Part shown: positions 15,500 to 24,862 of the stretch, piece by piece
How the letters are laid out: every line of letters begins with the position of its first letter
Position numbering within the stretch: position 1 is the stretch's first letter
DNA from: a bacterium
GTDB taxonomy: Bacteria > UBP15 > UBA6099 > JAJRTR01
DNA length: 64,000 bases
Direction of reading: 5' to 3'
NCBI GenBank assembly: GCA_024278215.1
Contig: JAJRTR010000204.1
Location: 1 to 64,000, forward strand
The notes under the pieces: model-generated
Database searches by the model: none
What the model was told of the DNA's origin: nothing
What the model saw: the letters and a program-made list of their open reading frames with translations, nothing else
Program-made: the position numbers and the translations under genes

Positions 15500-17542
15500 A
15501 TGCAGATGAAAGTCGAGTTGGGTGCAATGAACATTTCCGAAGTAATAAATAATACGGTTGCCGCGTTAACCTTTCTCATGATCATAATTACGTCGGGTTG
15601 CGGCGGTGGTGCTGTCGGCCCCGTCGGAGGCACGGGAACCGGAGCCGGCGGACTCGCGCCTTCGACCGATACATATTCGCTTTCAAGATATTTCAACCTT
15701 GCCGATACTGCTGTATACGACTACGACGACGGTGCGAAAATAGTATTCGGACAGGGCCCGCTGAATCTTTACCCGTTTCTGGGCAACAGCTACGGCGACG
15801 TATTCCGGTTTCAATTCAAGGAAGACGACCCGGACGTTATCGACACTTCATTTTTTGCCTTCTCCAGCGACACCGCTCTTCTCTACTATGGCCGCTATGA
15901 AAAGACTTCGGGGATCGGAAAATGTGTTGTATTCAGTAAGCCGGTCGAGGTGGCGCCCGGCACAGTTACATCCGGCACGACATATACGGATCAGGCGGAT
16001 TTTGTTGTGTATAATCAATGCGGTCCGGACGGTGCCACACAGGATGTCACCGGTTCCATATCGTTTTCTTTCACTGTGGAAGGCGAGGAAACGATCGACA
16101 CGACTGTCGGCAGTTTCAGTGTCGTCAAGTTCTCCCTTGTTGAATCGTGGAGCGGGACAGACAGCAGTTCGCAGAGTGTGTCGGGCACGAGGACTGTCGC
16201 CTTCTGGATGGCGCTCGACACAGGCCCTGTAAGGTACGAGAACTCGGATACCGGACAGGCGTACCACTCCGTGAATACGGCGATTGCAGGCGACACGGTA
16301 TACACATCACTCGGCAGTGTTTGCGGAAACGGGACAAAGGAAATGGGAGAGGAATGTGACGACGGCAATACAACGTCAGGAGACGGATGCTCGTCTGTTT
16401 GCCTTGATGAAAACCTCTGGATCAAAACGTATGGCGGAACATACGACGACGGAGCGACGGCACTCGAACAGACTTCCGATGGCGGGTTCATTGCCGCGGG
16501 ATACTACATACCCGATGGTTCCGCCGCAACCGACCTGTGGCTGCTGAAACTCGATGAGGCAGGCGGGCAGGAGTGGTCGAAGACATTCGGCGGCGCGTCG
16601 GCGGACGACAGGGCGAATTCAGTACGCCAGACGACGGACGGCGGCTATATCGCGGCGGGCTGCACATCTTCGTCGGGTGCGGGCGGTGAAGATTTCTGGT
16701 TGCTGAAAGTCGACAGCGCCGGCGACCTGTCGTGGGCGCAGGCTTACGGCGGCTCGTCCGACGATTGCGCGCAGTCCGTGCGTCAGACGACGGACGGCGG
16801 CTATATCGCCGCCGGTTACACGTCTTCGTCGGGCGCGGGCAGCGGCGACGCATGGTTGCTGAAAGTCGACAGCGCGGGCGGCCTGTCATGGTCGCAGACT
16901 TACGGCGGTTCGTCCGCGGACTATGCCTATTCGGTGCGTCAGACGGCGGACGGCGGCTATGTCGTAGCGGGCAATACTTCTTCGTCGGGCGCGGGCGGCA
17001 GTGATGTGTGGGTGCTTAAACTCGATGCCTCAGGCAACGAGACATGGTCCAAAACCTACGGCGCTTCGGGCGATGACTACGCATACTCGATACAGGAAAT
17101 TACCGGCACCGGATATATTGTCGCAGGCTCGACCGAATCTTACGGCGCGGGCGGCAGCGATGTGTGGGTGCTTCTTCTCAATGAACTCGGCAACCAGGTA
17201 TGGACAGGCACATTCGGAGACACGGGAGACGAAGCAGGATATTCAATTATCGCTGAATCCGGCGGCAACTACATTGTGGCAGGCGAAAAGGAATCATCGA
17301 ACGATAATAATATATGGTTGCTGAGTATTACGGATGCCGGGGTCGACGCGTGGACGCAGACTTACGGTGGTTCTTACGACGATACGGGCCGGGCTGTCGT
17401 TCAGACAACAGATGGCGGATTCGCGGTGGTGGGAGAGACCAGGTCGACAATGGACGGCGGTTCGGACGCCTGGATAATGAGAACCGACTCCTCCGGCGAG
17501 TGCGCCGAACGCCTCGACTCTATGGTCCTGCTCAGGCAATGA
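15500..17542 (+). CDS. Lipoprotein with DUF4215 Cys-rich motif and six-to-eight WD-like repeats
   Basis: The protein has up to 680 residues. The likely mature start is a lipobox ending SGC about 35 residues in, after a hydrophobic stretch; the ATG at 15527 gives the best signal peptide, but no strong ribosome site decides between it and 15500/15506. Residues 45-275 form a beta-rich domain. A DUF4215/Myxococcus-type cysteine-rich motif follows (CGNGTKEMGEECDDGNTTSG...C). From about residue 305 to the end there are about seven or eight repeats of roughly 55 residues built on W-[ST]-x-T-[YF]-G-G, [AS]xSVRQTxDGGYIAAG and DxWLLKxDxxG, a beta-propeller-like array. It is probably surface exposed; the ligand is unknown. 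Confidence 0.78.
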   Translation: MQMKVELGAMNISEVINNTVAALTFLMIIITSGCGGGAVGPVGGTGTGAGGLAPSTDTYSLSRYFNLADTAVYDYDDGAKIVFGQGPLNLYPFLGNSYGDVFRFQFKEDDPDVIDTSFFAFSSDTALLYYGRYEKTSGIGKCVVFSKPVEVAPGTVTSGTTYTDQADFVVYNQCGPDGATQDVTGSISFSFTVEGEETIDTTVGSFSVVKFSLVESWSGTDSSSQSVSGTRTVAFWMALDTGPVRYENSDTGQAYHSVNTAIAGDTVYTSLGSVCGNGTKEMGEECDDGNTTSGDGCSSVCLDENLWIKTYGGTYDDGATALEQTSDGGFIAAGYYIPDGSAATDLWLLKLDEAGGQEWSKTFGGASADDRANSVRQTTDGGYIAAGCTSSSGAGGEDFWLLKVDSAGDLSWAQAYGGSSDDCAQSVRQTTDGGYIAAGYTSSSGAGSGDAWLLKVDSAGGLSWSQTYGGSSADYAYSVRQTADGGYVVAGNTSSSGAGGSDVWVLKLDASGNETWSKTYGASGDDYAYSIQEITGTGYIVAGSTESYGAGGSDVWVLLLNELGNQVWTGTFGDTGDEAGYSIIAESGGNYIVAGEKESSNDNNIWLLSITDAGVDAWTQTYGGSYDDTGRAVVQTTDGGFAVVGETRSTMDGGSDAWIMRTDSSGECAERLDSMVLLRQ

Positions 17543-17619
17543 CTCTTCTCGTAGCTGACGATAGCTTTCCGCGCAACTTTCTTTATCTTCATAACTCCTG
17601 AGTCGCTTGTAAAAGTCTG

Positions 17620-18627
17620 TTATTTCTTGTGCCTCAGCACTATGTGTTCACCCCATGCTGGAACCACATAAGGTCGTTTTATTGTGCGGAGCACATTATA
17701 GACATATTCATAACTGCGGCGGCCGTTGGGCGGGTGCCCGAGTTCGTTCTCGTGGCTCGACATGACAAGGTCGGGGTTCACGTATTTCAGAAGCGATGCC
17801 AGGTCCGTACTCCATATATTGGGGATCAGCAGATCGATGTGCAGAGGTTTTTTGAATCTGCGGAACCACTCGTGCCCGACATTGTAAATATTGTTGTTGT
17901 CGCCCAGATGCATTATCCTGTTCCCGTTGTCCGGCATAATCATATACACGTTGTTGGCAGTTTTTTTCTGGACACTCGGGAAGACATATACTTTTGCACC
18001 CGGATAATTCAGTTTTCCGTTGCGCAGCACGGTCAGTTCGTCGTTCCGCGGGTAGTCGGGCCAGAAGAGTTCGGGAACGACAACCGGCTTGTTGCGGTCG
18101 AGAAACATATCGGCGACACGTTTGTCCGCATGGTCTCCATGCACGTGCGTAATCAGCAGAACATCGAGATTATCGACAAGTTTTCCAAGTGTGCCGTCGT
18201 CGATTTCCACCTGGTCGAAACCCTTGATAAGGTCGATGACGATTTTGATCTTGTTAGTCTGAATAATTTCAGAATGGTTGTAGAGCTTCCAGACGATTGT
18301 GTCCTCACCGGGTTCGAGTGCGAGAAAATCTTTCATAAAGTCGGACATTCTGCTCCTGAAGTAATAGCCGACGCAGGGAAATTGCGGGGCTTCCTTTATG
18401 TATAGCGGCTCGTCGATTGTCTTGAGTATTCTCTCGCGCTCCGCCTGCGACTTTCCGGGTTCAGGAGCCTGCCGGAGCCAGAGATCGAGCGATCTGAAAC
18501 GATCTTCGTATTTTACGGAAAGTTCCTTAACACGAGCACTCGTTTCGCTTTTTAGAACAGCGGCAACGGCATTTGTAAATAGTAAAAATGAAAAAAATAA
18601 TGTGATTAATATTACACCCTGATTCAA
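17620..18627 (-). CDS. Exported metallo-beta-lactamase-fold protein
   Basis: The protein has 335 residues from the TTG at 18627, which opens a clean signal peptide (NQGVILITLFFSFLLFTNAVAA). Longer frames reach 18687 or 18798 but would overlap the divergent gene. The metal-binding motif is THVHGDHAD near residue 160, followed by HLGDNNNIYN and a late HENELGHPP segment supplying further His/Asp ligands. The fold supports many hydrolases (UlaG-type lactonases, phospholipases, RNases); the substrate cannot be named. Its periplasmic location would be unusual for UlaG-like enzymes. It is divergent from a PhnD-like binding protein with only about 37 bp between them. Confidence 0.75.
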   Translation of the reverse strand: MNQGVILITLFFSFLLFTNAVAAVLKSETSARVKELSVKYEDRFRSLDLWLRQAPEPGKSQAERERILKTIDEPLYIKEAPQFPCVGYYFRSRMSDFMKDFLALEPGEDTIVWKLYNHSEIIQTNKIKIVIDLIKGFDQVEIDDGTLGKLVDNLDVLLITHVHGDHADKRVADMFLDRNKPVVVPELFWPDYPRNDELTVLRNGKLNYPGAKVYVFPSVQKKTANNVYMIMPDNGNRIMHLGDNNNIYNVGHEWFRRFKKPLHIDLLIPNIWSTDLASLLKYVNPDLVMSSHENELGHPPNGRRSYEYVYNVLRTIKRPYVVPAWGEHIVLRHKK

Positions 18628-18664
18628 ACGCCATTGTGTCGTAATCCTGCTATAATTGAATTTG

Positions 18665-19582
18665 ATGAATAATACGGTCTTTTTCATTTCCTCACTTATT
18701 ATCCTTTTCACAGGTTTTTTCAGGGTATCCGCAATTGAAGCGGCAACACCCGACAGATGCACTATAATCATGGGTGCCCTGACTGATATGATTATCACCG
18801 ATATGGGTAAATTCTACAACAGCCACTTCGAACCGTACAAGAAAGTAATAGAATCAACCGGTTGCGAAACGGAATTAAGATTCTTTGGAACCTGCGACGA
18901 GTTGATTGAAGCGGGTAATGATGGAGATATAGATGTAGCCGCAACACGCAGCGCATGTTATCTGAGAGCGAGACAAATGCTAGGCGTCGAATCGTTTGCC
19001 GCATTCGGATCAAATAAAACTTTGATGCACAGAGCGACTATCCTTGTGAAGAACAACAGTCCTTTCGATAAATTCGAAGACCTGAGGGGAGCCGTTTTCA
19101 GCACGATCAAAAGCAGTTCTTTCGAATACAATATTTATCCAAGATACCTGTTGAAGAAGCGAATCGGTGAGAAGTCCGGGGAGTTTTTCAGTGAGGTTAT
19201 GAAATGCCCGTCTATCTTCTCCGCAATCTATTCCGTGGTTTACAGCGAAGCCGACGCGGTTGTCGTTGATGAGGAATATCTGAACATCAAACTTGTGAGC
19301 GACAATCTACGGCCCATCGAATACTCTTTCGATGTTCCGTATCCTGTTATTTACGTATTCCCCGGCCATGATAAGTCAATTGTAGATGATACATCGAACT
19401 TCCTCAGAAGTATTCTGAAATTGCCGAAAGAGTCAAAATATATTGGTAACTTTTTCAGATTAAACGCCAGTGTGTTATGGGTGACGGATTCGGACTTCGA
19501 CGCATTTCGTGAAGACATGCAAGATAAAGGGCTGCTCGAATTGGTTATGGAAAAATCCGGGGCTGCCGCGTCGGGCGAATAA
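18665..19582 (+). CDS. PhnD-like periplasmic substrate-binding protein
   Basis: This 305-residue protein has a signal peptide (MNNTVFFISSLIILFTGFFR, cleavage near AIEA). It resembles the phosphate/phosphonate-binding PF12974 group: an early GALTDMIITDMGKFYNSHFEPYK, a middle DGDIDVAATRSACYLRAR, and FEDLRGAVFSTIKSSSFEY. These proteins deliver anionic ligands to an ABC permease, or act as sensory binding proteins; no permease or ATPase is adjacent. I chose the ATG at 18665 over TTG 18656. A TATAAT lies only 9 bp before this ATG, so the mRNA could have almost no leader, although no -35 was found. An orphan binding protein next to an exported metallo-hydrolase may mean a shared substrate, which is inference. 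Confidence 0.75.
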   Translation: MNNTVFFISSLIILFTGFFRVSAIEAATPDRCTIIMGALTDMIITDMGKFYNSHFEPYKKVIESTGCETELRFFGTCDELIEAGNDGDIDVAATRSACYLRARQMLGVESFAAFGSNKTLMHRATILVKNNSPFDKFEDLRGAVFSTIKSSSFEYNIYPRYLLKKRIGEKSGEFFSEVMKCPSIFSAIYSVVYSEADAVVVDEEYLNIKLVSDNLRPIEYSFDVPYPVIYVFPGHDKSIVDDTSNFLRSILKLPKESKYIGNFFRLNASVLWVTDSDFDAFREDMQDKGLLELVMEKSGAAASGE

Positions 19583-19661
19583 ATCTCCGCTTGAACCAGT
19601 GAAGTAAGCCTCTACGCTACCGCTCCCCAGCTATTGTCTGAAATGCGATAAACTCACCTTA

Positions 19662-19839
19662 GAGCCAATTGCAAAATTCTGATTTTGCTGCGGTCGGCTG
19701 CTATTGTCCTTAGCTGCGTTGTCGGCAAAAAATCGTCCTCGACGTACTCTACAAGTACGCCTGCGAGGATTTTACACCTCCGCCTTGCTCTGCACAATTT
19801 CGCTCGACCTCGCTATGAACATAATTTTGCAATTGGCTC
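19662..19839 (-). mobile_element. Palindromic MITE-like element, family A, copy 2 (inverted)
   Basis: This 178-bp copy lies opposite in orientation to copies 1, 3 and 4. It is flanked by CTTA on both sides, an exact 4-bp duplication. It has the same terminal repeats and the same central hairpin. It fills most of the 318-bp gap between the PhnD-like gene and the DUF3786 gene, both of which end toward it. Confidence 0.82.
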
Positions 19840-19900
19840 CTTATAGTACGATGAACACAGGCTATTACGAGCATTATTGCTTGAGCGACCGGTATTGGGC

Positions 19901-20533
19901 TTACATATATTTCAGTGCGACATTCACCAGCTTGTGTGCGAGCAACTCCGCTGTCACAACGAGGTCTTCAATATGGAACAGCCTGTCGGCAGTGGAATCG
20001 AAAAGCATATTGGCTTCCGCCGGGAGCCCCGGCTCGGCTTCATACACGACGGCCAGCACCGGCATCTTCGGGAAAGGCCAAAACCTGCCGCCCGCGTCGC
20101 CCATATCGACTTTCTCGCCTTTCAGCTCTTCGACGGTTTTAATAAGTAACGCGGACCGGTCGCCGAATCGCCTGATGAGGATGTTGTCGCTGCGCCGCCG
20201 GATTACCTGTTCGTACATCTCGAGCCCGCGAAAAGCCTTAAGCGGCATAATATCACCTGTCGGCTCGACATCCTTCGCCTGCCACAGCAGGTGCAGCGTG
20301 AGGATGCGGAACTGAAGCGGCATATCGCGGCCTGTCAACATGTTTTTTATATCCCACGTATCGCAGTCGACGCTGAATCGCGTCCCGAGCGAATCGAACT
20401 CGAGTGCCGCGCCGTCTCCCGTCCCCGCCACATAATCAAATCCGCACACAAGCGCACGTTCCCGTGCATCAACTCCGGCGAGTTCGCCTTTCGCCTCTTC
20501 GAGTACTTTCATGTAATGTTTTCGTGAATACAT
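19901..20533 (-). CDS. DUF3786 domain protein
   Basis: The 210-residue soluble protein matches the DUF3786 pattern seen in strict anaerobes. It has LQFRILTLHLLWQA in the middle, then a Phe/Gly segment (LKAFRGLEMYEQVI), a GGRFWPFPKMPVLAVVYEAE region, and a closing LFDSTADRLFHIEDL. The family has no established function; it is often found near corrinoid or methyl-transfer genes, but none is adjacent here. It starts 14 nt after the upstream polytopic membrane protein, so it is probably in one operon with it and trpD. Confidence 0.75.
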   Translation of the reverse strand: MYSRKHYMKVLEEAKGELAGVDARERALVCGFDYVAGTGDGAALEFDSLGTRFSVDCDTWDIKNMLTGRDMPLQFRILTLHLLWQAKDVEPTGDIMPLKAFRGLEMYEQVIRRRSDNILIRRFGDRSALLIKTVEELKGEKVDMGDAGGRFWPFPKMPVLAVVYEAEPGLPAEANMLFDSTADRLFHIEDLVVTAELLAHKLVNVALKYM

Positions 20534-20547
20534 GTTTTTGTCCTGTT

Positions 20548-21900
20548 CTATTTATCTGTCGTAATACGCGGCTTTCTCGATGGTATGAACCATACAAACA
20601 AAATAATAATCAACGGAAAGATGAAATTAAAGAAGCCGATGTCGATGCCCCGACTGCCAAGAAACGCGCCGGCGAGGTTGTTCATTCCGGGTCTGTATTG
20701 CGCACCCATGAACTCGCGCAGAAATCGGTCCGCGCCGCCGAAATTGATAATCAGCGAAAAACCGCTCAGAAAACAGAAAGCATTTCTCAGCCACCTGTTG
20801 CTGAAATCAATAAAGGTAAGTGGCAGCATGAGGAAGGGAAGAAGCGGCATGAAAAAACGCGCGCTGTAGGCGTCGAGCCAGCTCTCGCAACTGTTGAAAT
20901 ACAAATATCCGAGCGCCATGAAAAGCACCATGGCCGCCTGGCGACGAAACAGCATAAAACGCCGGAATCCTGCAATCGAGAAGACAACGACAATATTCGT
21001 AAAAAAGAATCCCCAGCCTGAAAACAGCACACGTATCAGGCGGGTGGCGTTCCCCGCGGAAGGCAGCGAAATGCCGTAGAATCCCGTCGAGTGCAGTTGA
21101 TCGTATAGATAAGAATATGAGTAGGAAAGCGGCCACGGCGCGCCGAATGCCCATGTATTGTAAAGCAACAAAAGCGAAACCGCCACCGCGAAACCCAGAA
21201 GTGTCTGAGCGATATACCTGCGGCCCGCTACTGCATAACCCAGAAGACAGACGGCGGTTATCGCTGCGTAATAATCGCTGAGTACGGCCGCGCCCGCGAG
21301 CAGTCCGCCTGCCGCGGCGAGGCCTGCCGCGCCGCGACCCGCCTGCACGCGAGCCAGGCAATAAAACGATGCTAAACCGCAACAGGCGGTTATCGCCGAC
21401 GAGAAAAACACCGTGCCGTAGAACAGCGCCATCGTGCCGAGACCGTATACAAGGGCGATTGTGACCGCCCGGCGCTCGTCGTCCACCAACATCTGCACGA
21501 TTTCATATATAAGAACCGCAGTGAGCGCGGTGCATACTCCCGTGGTGAAGAGTGATACGAAAAACACAATCCAGTTAAGTGGAAGGCCCGCCCTCGAAGC
21601 GATGAAATAGACAGGTACAGCGAGGAAAGAACCAAGCGGCGCTTTGTCTGAAAATATGCGGTCGCCGGAACGTGCGAAGTCCCTGATCTTCCAGCCGGGA
21701 GAAATCACCCGCGGCAGCACATTCGTGATCTCGGGGCCGCCCGTGTCGACAATCGCCGCTGTCAGACTGAACCGCGAAGCGTCATTTGTCGTGAGGTAAT
21801 CGTTGGTGAAAAACGCGTACACAATCAGGCATGAAAAAAATATGCGAAGCGCGTTTCCGGCGGTTGAAGTGTTGTTGTTTTCGCTGTCGTTAAAAGACAT
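20548..21900 (-). CDS. Polytopic membrane protein, GT-C glycosyltransferase-like
   Basis: The 450-residue protein has about 10-11 membrane helices. The first external loop contains the acidic TTNDASRFSLTAA segment, in the position where GT-C glycosyltransferases carry their catalytic Asp. A later YNTWAFGAPWPLSYSYSYLYDQ region resembles loops in uncharacterised GT-C relatives. It would use a lipid-linked sugar donor at the membrane, if it is an enzyme at all. It begins 5 nt after the trpD stop and is followed 14 nt later by the DUF3786 gene, which implies one transcript. The acceptor is unknown. Confidence 0.6.
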   Translation of the reverse strand: MSFNDSENNNTSTAGNALRIFFSCLIVYAFFTNDYLTTNDASRFSLTAAIVDTGGPEITNVLPRVISPGWKIRDFARSGDRIFSDKAPLGSFLAVPVYFIASRAGLPLNWIVFFVSLFTTGVCTALTAVLIYEIVQMLVDDERRAVTIALVYGLGTMALFYGTVFFSSAITACCGLASFYCLARVQAGRGAAGLAAAGGLLAGAAVLSDYYAAITAVCLLGYAVAGRRYIAQTLLGFAVAVSLLLLYNTWAFGAPWPLSYSYSYLYDQLHSTGFYGISLPSAGNATRLIRVLFSGWGFFFTNIVVVFSIAGFRRFMLFRRQAAMVLFMALGYLYFNSCESWLDAYSARFFMPLLPFLMLPLTFIDFSNRWLRNAFCFLSGFSLIINFGGADRFLREFMGAQYRPGMNNLAGAFLGSRGIDIGFFNFIFPLIIILFVWFIPSRKPRITTDK

Positions 21901-21905
21901 TCATG

Positions 21906-22961
21906 TCACGCGTTGCTGTCCTTTATAAGCAATTCGAGTTTGCGGAGTGCCGCGCCGCTGTCTATGCTCTCTTCAGCACGCGCCACGCCTTCTTTGAAGC
22001 CACCGACTTTACTTGCGGAAACCAGTGCGGCGGCGGCATTGAGAAGCACGACATTTCGCGCCGCATTCTTCGCGCCATTGAGAACCTTCATCGCTATATC
22101 CGCGTTCCTGGCAGCGTCTCCGCCGCGTATGGCCCTCACATTCACGCTCTTCATGCCGAAGTCTTCAGGCGCGATCCTGAAAGTTTTAAGTCGACCGGAT
22201 TTGAGCTGCGTAATTTTTGTGGGTCCTGTGATAGTGATCTCGTCGAAACAGCCGTCGCCGTGCACAACCATCGCTGCCCTGACGCCGAGGTTCTTCAATA
22301 CCCGCGCCATCACTTCCGTCAACTCCGGTTTGTACACGCCCAGCACTTGCACATTTGCCGATGCGGGGTTGGTAAGCGGGCCGAGAATATTGAAGATCGT
22401 CCGTATGCCGATCTCGCGGCGTGGGCCGATGGCGTGTTTCATCGCACTGTGAAAAAGAGGCGCGAAAAGGAACCCGATGCCGATGCGCTCGATGCAGGCT
22501 TTAACTTTTTTCGGCGGGATGTCGATGTTCACGCCGAGCTGGCGCACGACATCCGCACTGCCGCACTTGCTCGAAACGGACCTGTTGCCGTGTTTCGCGA
22601 CAGTCACGCCCGCGCCCGCCACGACGAAAGCGACAGTGGTCGAGATATTGAACGTGTTGGTGCCGTCGCCGCCGGTACCGCATGTGTCCAGTATTGTTTC
22701 CTCGTCGATGTTGATATCCTCGCGGTCGATGTTCACGACATCATTGCGCTTTATGAGCAGCGCCACCGCCTTCTCGCGCATCGCCTGCGCGCTTCCGGTG
22801 ATCTCGTCTACCGTCTCGCCCTTGAGCCGCAGAGCGGTAATGTAGCAGGCTATCTGCGCGGGTGTCGCGTCGCCGCTCATGATTATTCCCATCGCCGCGC
22901 GCGCTTCCGCGCTGCTGAGATTATTACCCTCGATAACTTTCCTGATATACGGTTTGATCAT
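21906..22961 (-). CDS. trpD: Anthranilate phosphoribosyltransferase
   Basis: The enzyme joins anthranilate and PRPP to form phosphoribosyl anthranilate, the second step of tryptophan synthesis. The protein has 351 residues, as usual. Key motifs are DTCGTGGDGTNTFNIST (PRPP-binding), KHGNRSVSSKCGSADV and FNILGPLTNP. The ATG at 22961 follows GAGG with 6-7 nt spacing; an extension to 23033 adds a non-homologous tail and is rejected. No other trp genes are in the window, so the pathway is scattered. It is followed by a membrane protein and DUF3786 in a tight minus-strand run, and it diverges from ilvD. Confidence 0.95.
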   Translation of the reverse strand: MIKPYIRKVIEGNNLSSAEARAAMGIIMSGDATPAQIACYITALRLKGETVDEITGSAQAMREKAVALLIKRNDVVNIDREDINIDEETILDTCGTGGDGTNTFNISTTVAFVVAGAGVTVAKHGNRSVSSKCGSADVVRQLGVNIDIPPKKVKACIERIGIGFLFAPLFHSAMKHAIGPRREIGIRTIFNILGPLTNPASANVQVLGVYKPELTEVMARVLKNLGVRAAMVVHGDGCFDEITITGPTKITQLKSGRLKTFRIAPEDFGMKSVNVRAIRGGDAARNADIAMKVLNGAKNAARNVVLLNAAAALVSASKVGGFKEGVARAEESIDSGAALRKLELLIKDSNA

Positions 22962-23146
22962 CCTGAACCTCGTTTCCCCGATGTTTTTATTTTCACGTGT
23001 AAGGCATAGCGTATAGTATTCTAATAAAAACAAACCCTGCCGCGCAACTTGAACTTTGCGCCGCGCCGATGTAATCTCAATTATGTATCCGAATAGAGTC
23101 GTTATTCATATATGTAAAAGCAAATACACATGAGGGCGAACAAATC

Positions 23147-24817
23147 ATGAAAAGTGATGCGATAAAAAAAGGACACGCGAAGGCACCTCACAGGTCGCTT
23201 ATGAAAGCGCTTGGGCTGACGGATGAAGAGATGCGGCGGCCGCTGATAGGTGTCATCAATTCGAAAAATGAGATAGTGCCGGGACACTTACACCTCGACA
23301 CACTGACCGACGCGGTCAAGGCGGGCATAAGGATGGCGGGCGGCACACCCATCGAGTTCCCGGTGATAGGTGTATGCGACGGAATCGCGATGAACCATAT
23401 CGGGATGAAGTACTCGCTGGCAAGCCGTGAGATTATCGCCGATTCGATAGAGGTAATGGCGACGGCACATGCCTTTGACGCGCTGGTGGGCGTGACGGCC
23501 TGCGATAAGATAACACCGGGCATGCTGCTGGCGTTCGCGAGGCTGGACCTGCCGGCGATAATCGTGGGCGGCGGCCCGATGCTGCCCGGGCGGCTGCGCG
23601 GTCGTAGCCTTGATCTCATTGACGTATTCGAAGGTGTCGGACAGCTTAAGACAGGCAGGATCAGCGCGTGTGAATTGAAAGATATCGAAGACGCGGCGTG
23701 TCCGAGCTGCGGCTCGTGCGCGGGGATGTTCACCGCAAATTCGATGAGCTGCCTCTGCGAGGCGATCGGCATTGCTCTGCCGGGCAACGGCTCGGTCCCC
23801 GCCGTCTATTCCGAGCGTGTGCGCATGGCCAAAGAGTCGGGGATGCGTATCATGGAATTGCTCGAAAGGGACATACGACCTTCGGACATCATCACTAAAA
23901 AGTCGATAGAAAACGCGTTCGCTATGGACATGGCGCTTGGATGTTCGACGAACACGGTGCTGCATGTGCTCGCGCTCGCGACGGAAGCAGGCATCGACGT
24001 CGGACTCGAGGACATCGACAGGATAAGCAAAAAAACGCCCAACCTGTGCAGGCTCAGGCCCGGCGGCGATCACTATCTTGTGGACCTCTACGAGGCTGGC
24101 GGCGTGCCGGCGGTGATGAAAGAACTTGCGAAAAAGAAACTTGTCCATACTGACGTTATCACAGCGACGGGAAAGAAACTCTCGGAAAACTTGAAGAAGG
24201 CGGAGAACATCGACAAAACCGTTATCAGGCCGATAAATAAGCCGTATACGAAAACCGGCGGCCTGACTGTTCTGTGGGGAAACCTCGCGCCCGACGGCGC
24301 GGTCGTCAAAAGCAGCGCCGTCGCGGAAAGTATGCAGTCGCACAGCGGCCCGGCACGTGTTTTCAACTCGGAAGAGAGCGCGTACAAAGCGATACTCGGC
24401 GGAAAGATAAAGGCCGGCGACGTGGTTGTCATTCGCTATGAAGGACCGCGCGGCGGTCCCGGCATGAGGGAAATGCTGTCGCCCACTTCGGCGGTTATCG
24501 GCATGGGACTTGGCGAAACGGTATCGCTTATCACGGACGGTCGCTTCTCGGGCGGCACGCGCGGCGCGGCCATCGGTCACGTATCGCCGGAGGCAATGGC
24601 GGGCGGCCCCATCGCGCTTGTTAAAGAAGGCGATGTCATTTCTTTCGATATGAAGAAACGCCGTATTTCCGTAGCCCTCAGCGACGAAGAGCTTGAGACG
24701 CGACGCGCGAAACTGAAACTTCCGAAACCGAAAATCACTGCCGGTTATCTGGGCCGCTACGCGCAGATGGTCCGGTCCGCCAACCTCGGCGCCGTGCTGA
24801 AAACGATAGACGATTGA
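23147..24817 (+). CDS. ilvD: Dihydroxy-acid dehydratase
   Basis: This Fe-S enzyme dehydrates dihydroxyisovalerate and dihydroxymethylvalerate in valine and isoleucine synthesis. The protein has 556 residues, full length. Cluster-ligand regions are present: [30 protein letters not shown] and the cysteine in the VIGVCDG segment. Other signatures are [12 protein letters not shown] and [24 protein letters not shown] lies about 10 nt before the ATG. It appears monocistronic or read into the downstream phosphoesterase 45 nt away. Other ilv genes are absent here. Confidence 0.96.
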   Translation: MKSDAIKKGHAKAPHRSLMKALGLTDEEMRRPLIGVINSKNEIVPGHLHLDTLTDAVKAGIRMAGGTPIEFPVIGVCDGIAMNHIGMKYSLASREIIADSIEVMATAHAFDALVGVTACDKITPGMLLAFARLDLPAIIVGGGPMLPGRLRGRSLDLIDVFEGVGQLKTGRISACELKDIEDAACPSCGSCAGMFTANSMSCLCEAIGIALPGNGSVPAVYSERVRMAKESGMRIMELLERDIRPSDIITKKSIENAFAMDMALGCSTNTVLHVLALATEAGIDVGLEDIDRISKKTPNLCRLRPGGDHYLVDLYEAGGVPAVMKELAKKKLVHTDVITATGKKLSENLKKAENIDKTVIRPINKPYTKTGGLTVLWGNLAPDGAVVKSSAVAESMQSHSGPARVFNSEESAYKAILGGKIKAGDVVVIRYEGPRGGPGMREMLSPTSAVIGMGLGETVSLITDGRFSGGTRGAAIGHVSPEAMAGGPIALVKEGDVISFDMKKRRISVALSDEELETRRAKLKLPKPKITAGYLGRYAQMVRSANLGAVLKTIDD

Positions 24818-24862
24818 ACCTGGTGCTCGACCGGAAATAACTTCGGGGAACCCGGGGAGGTA

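Noticed and set aside
16600-17450. CRISPR-like or tandem-repeat array
   Set aside because: The repeated DNA is the coding sequence of the propeller-like repeats in the lipoprotein, with period about 165-170 bp and no spacers.
21903-23009. Plus-strand frame of 368 codons opposite trpD
   Set aside because: trpD has all family motifs; the antisense frame is an artefact of GC-biased codon use.
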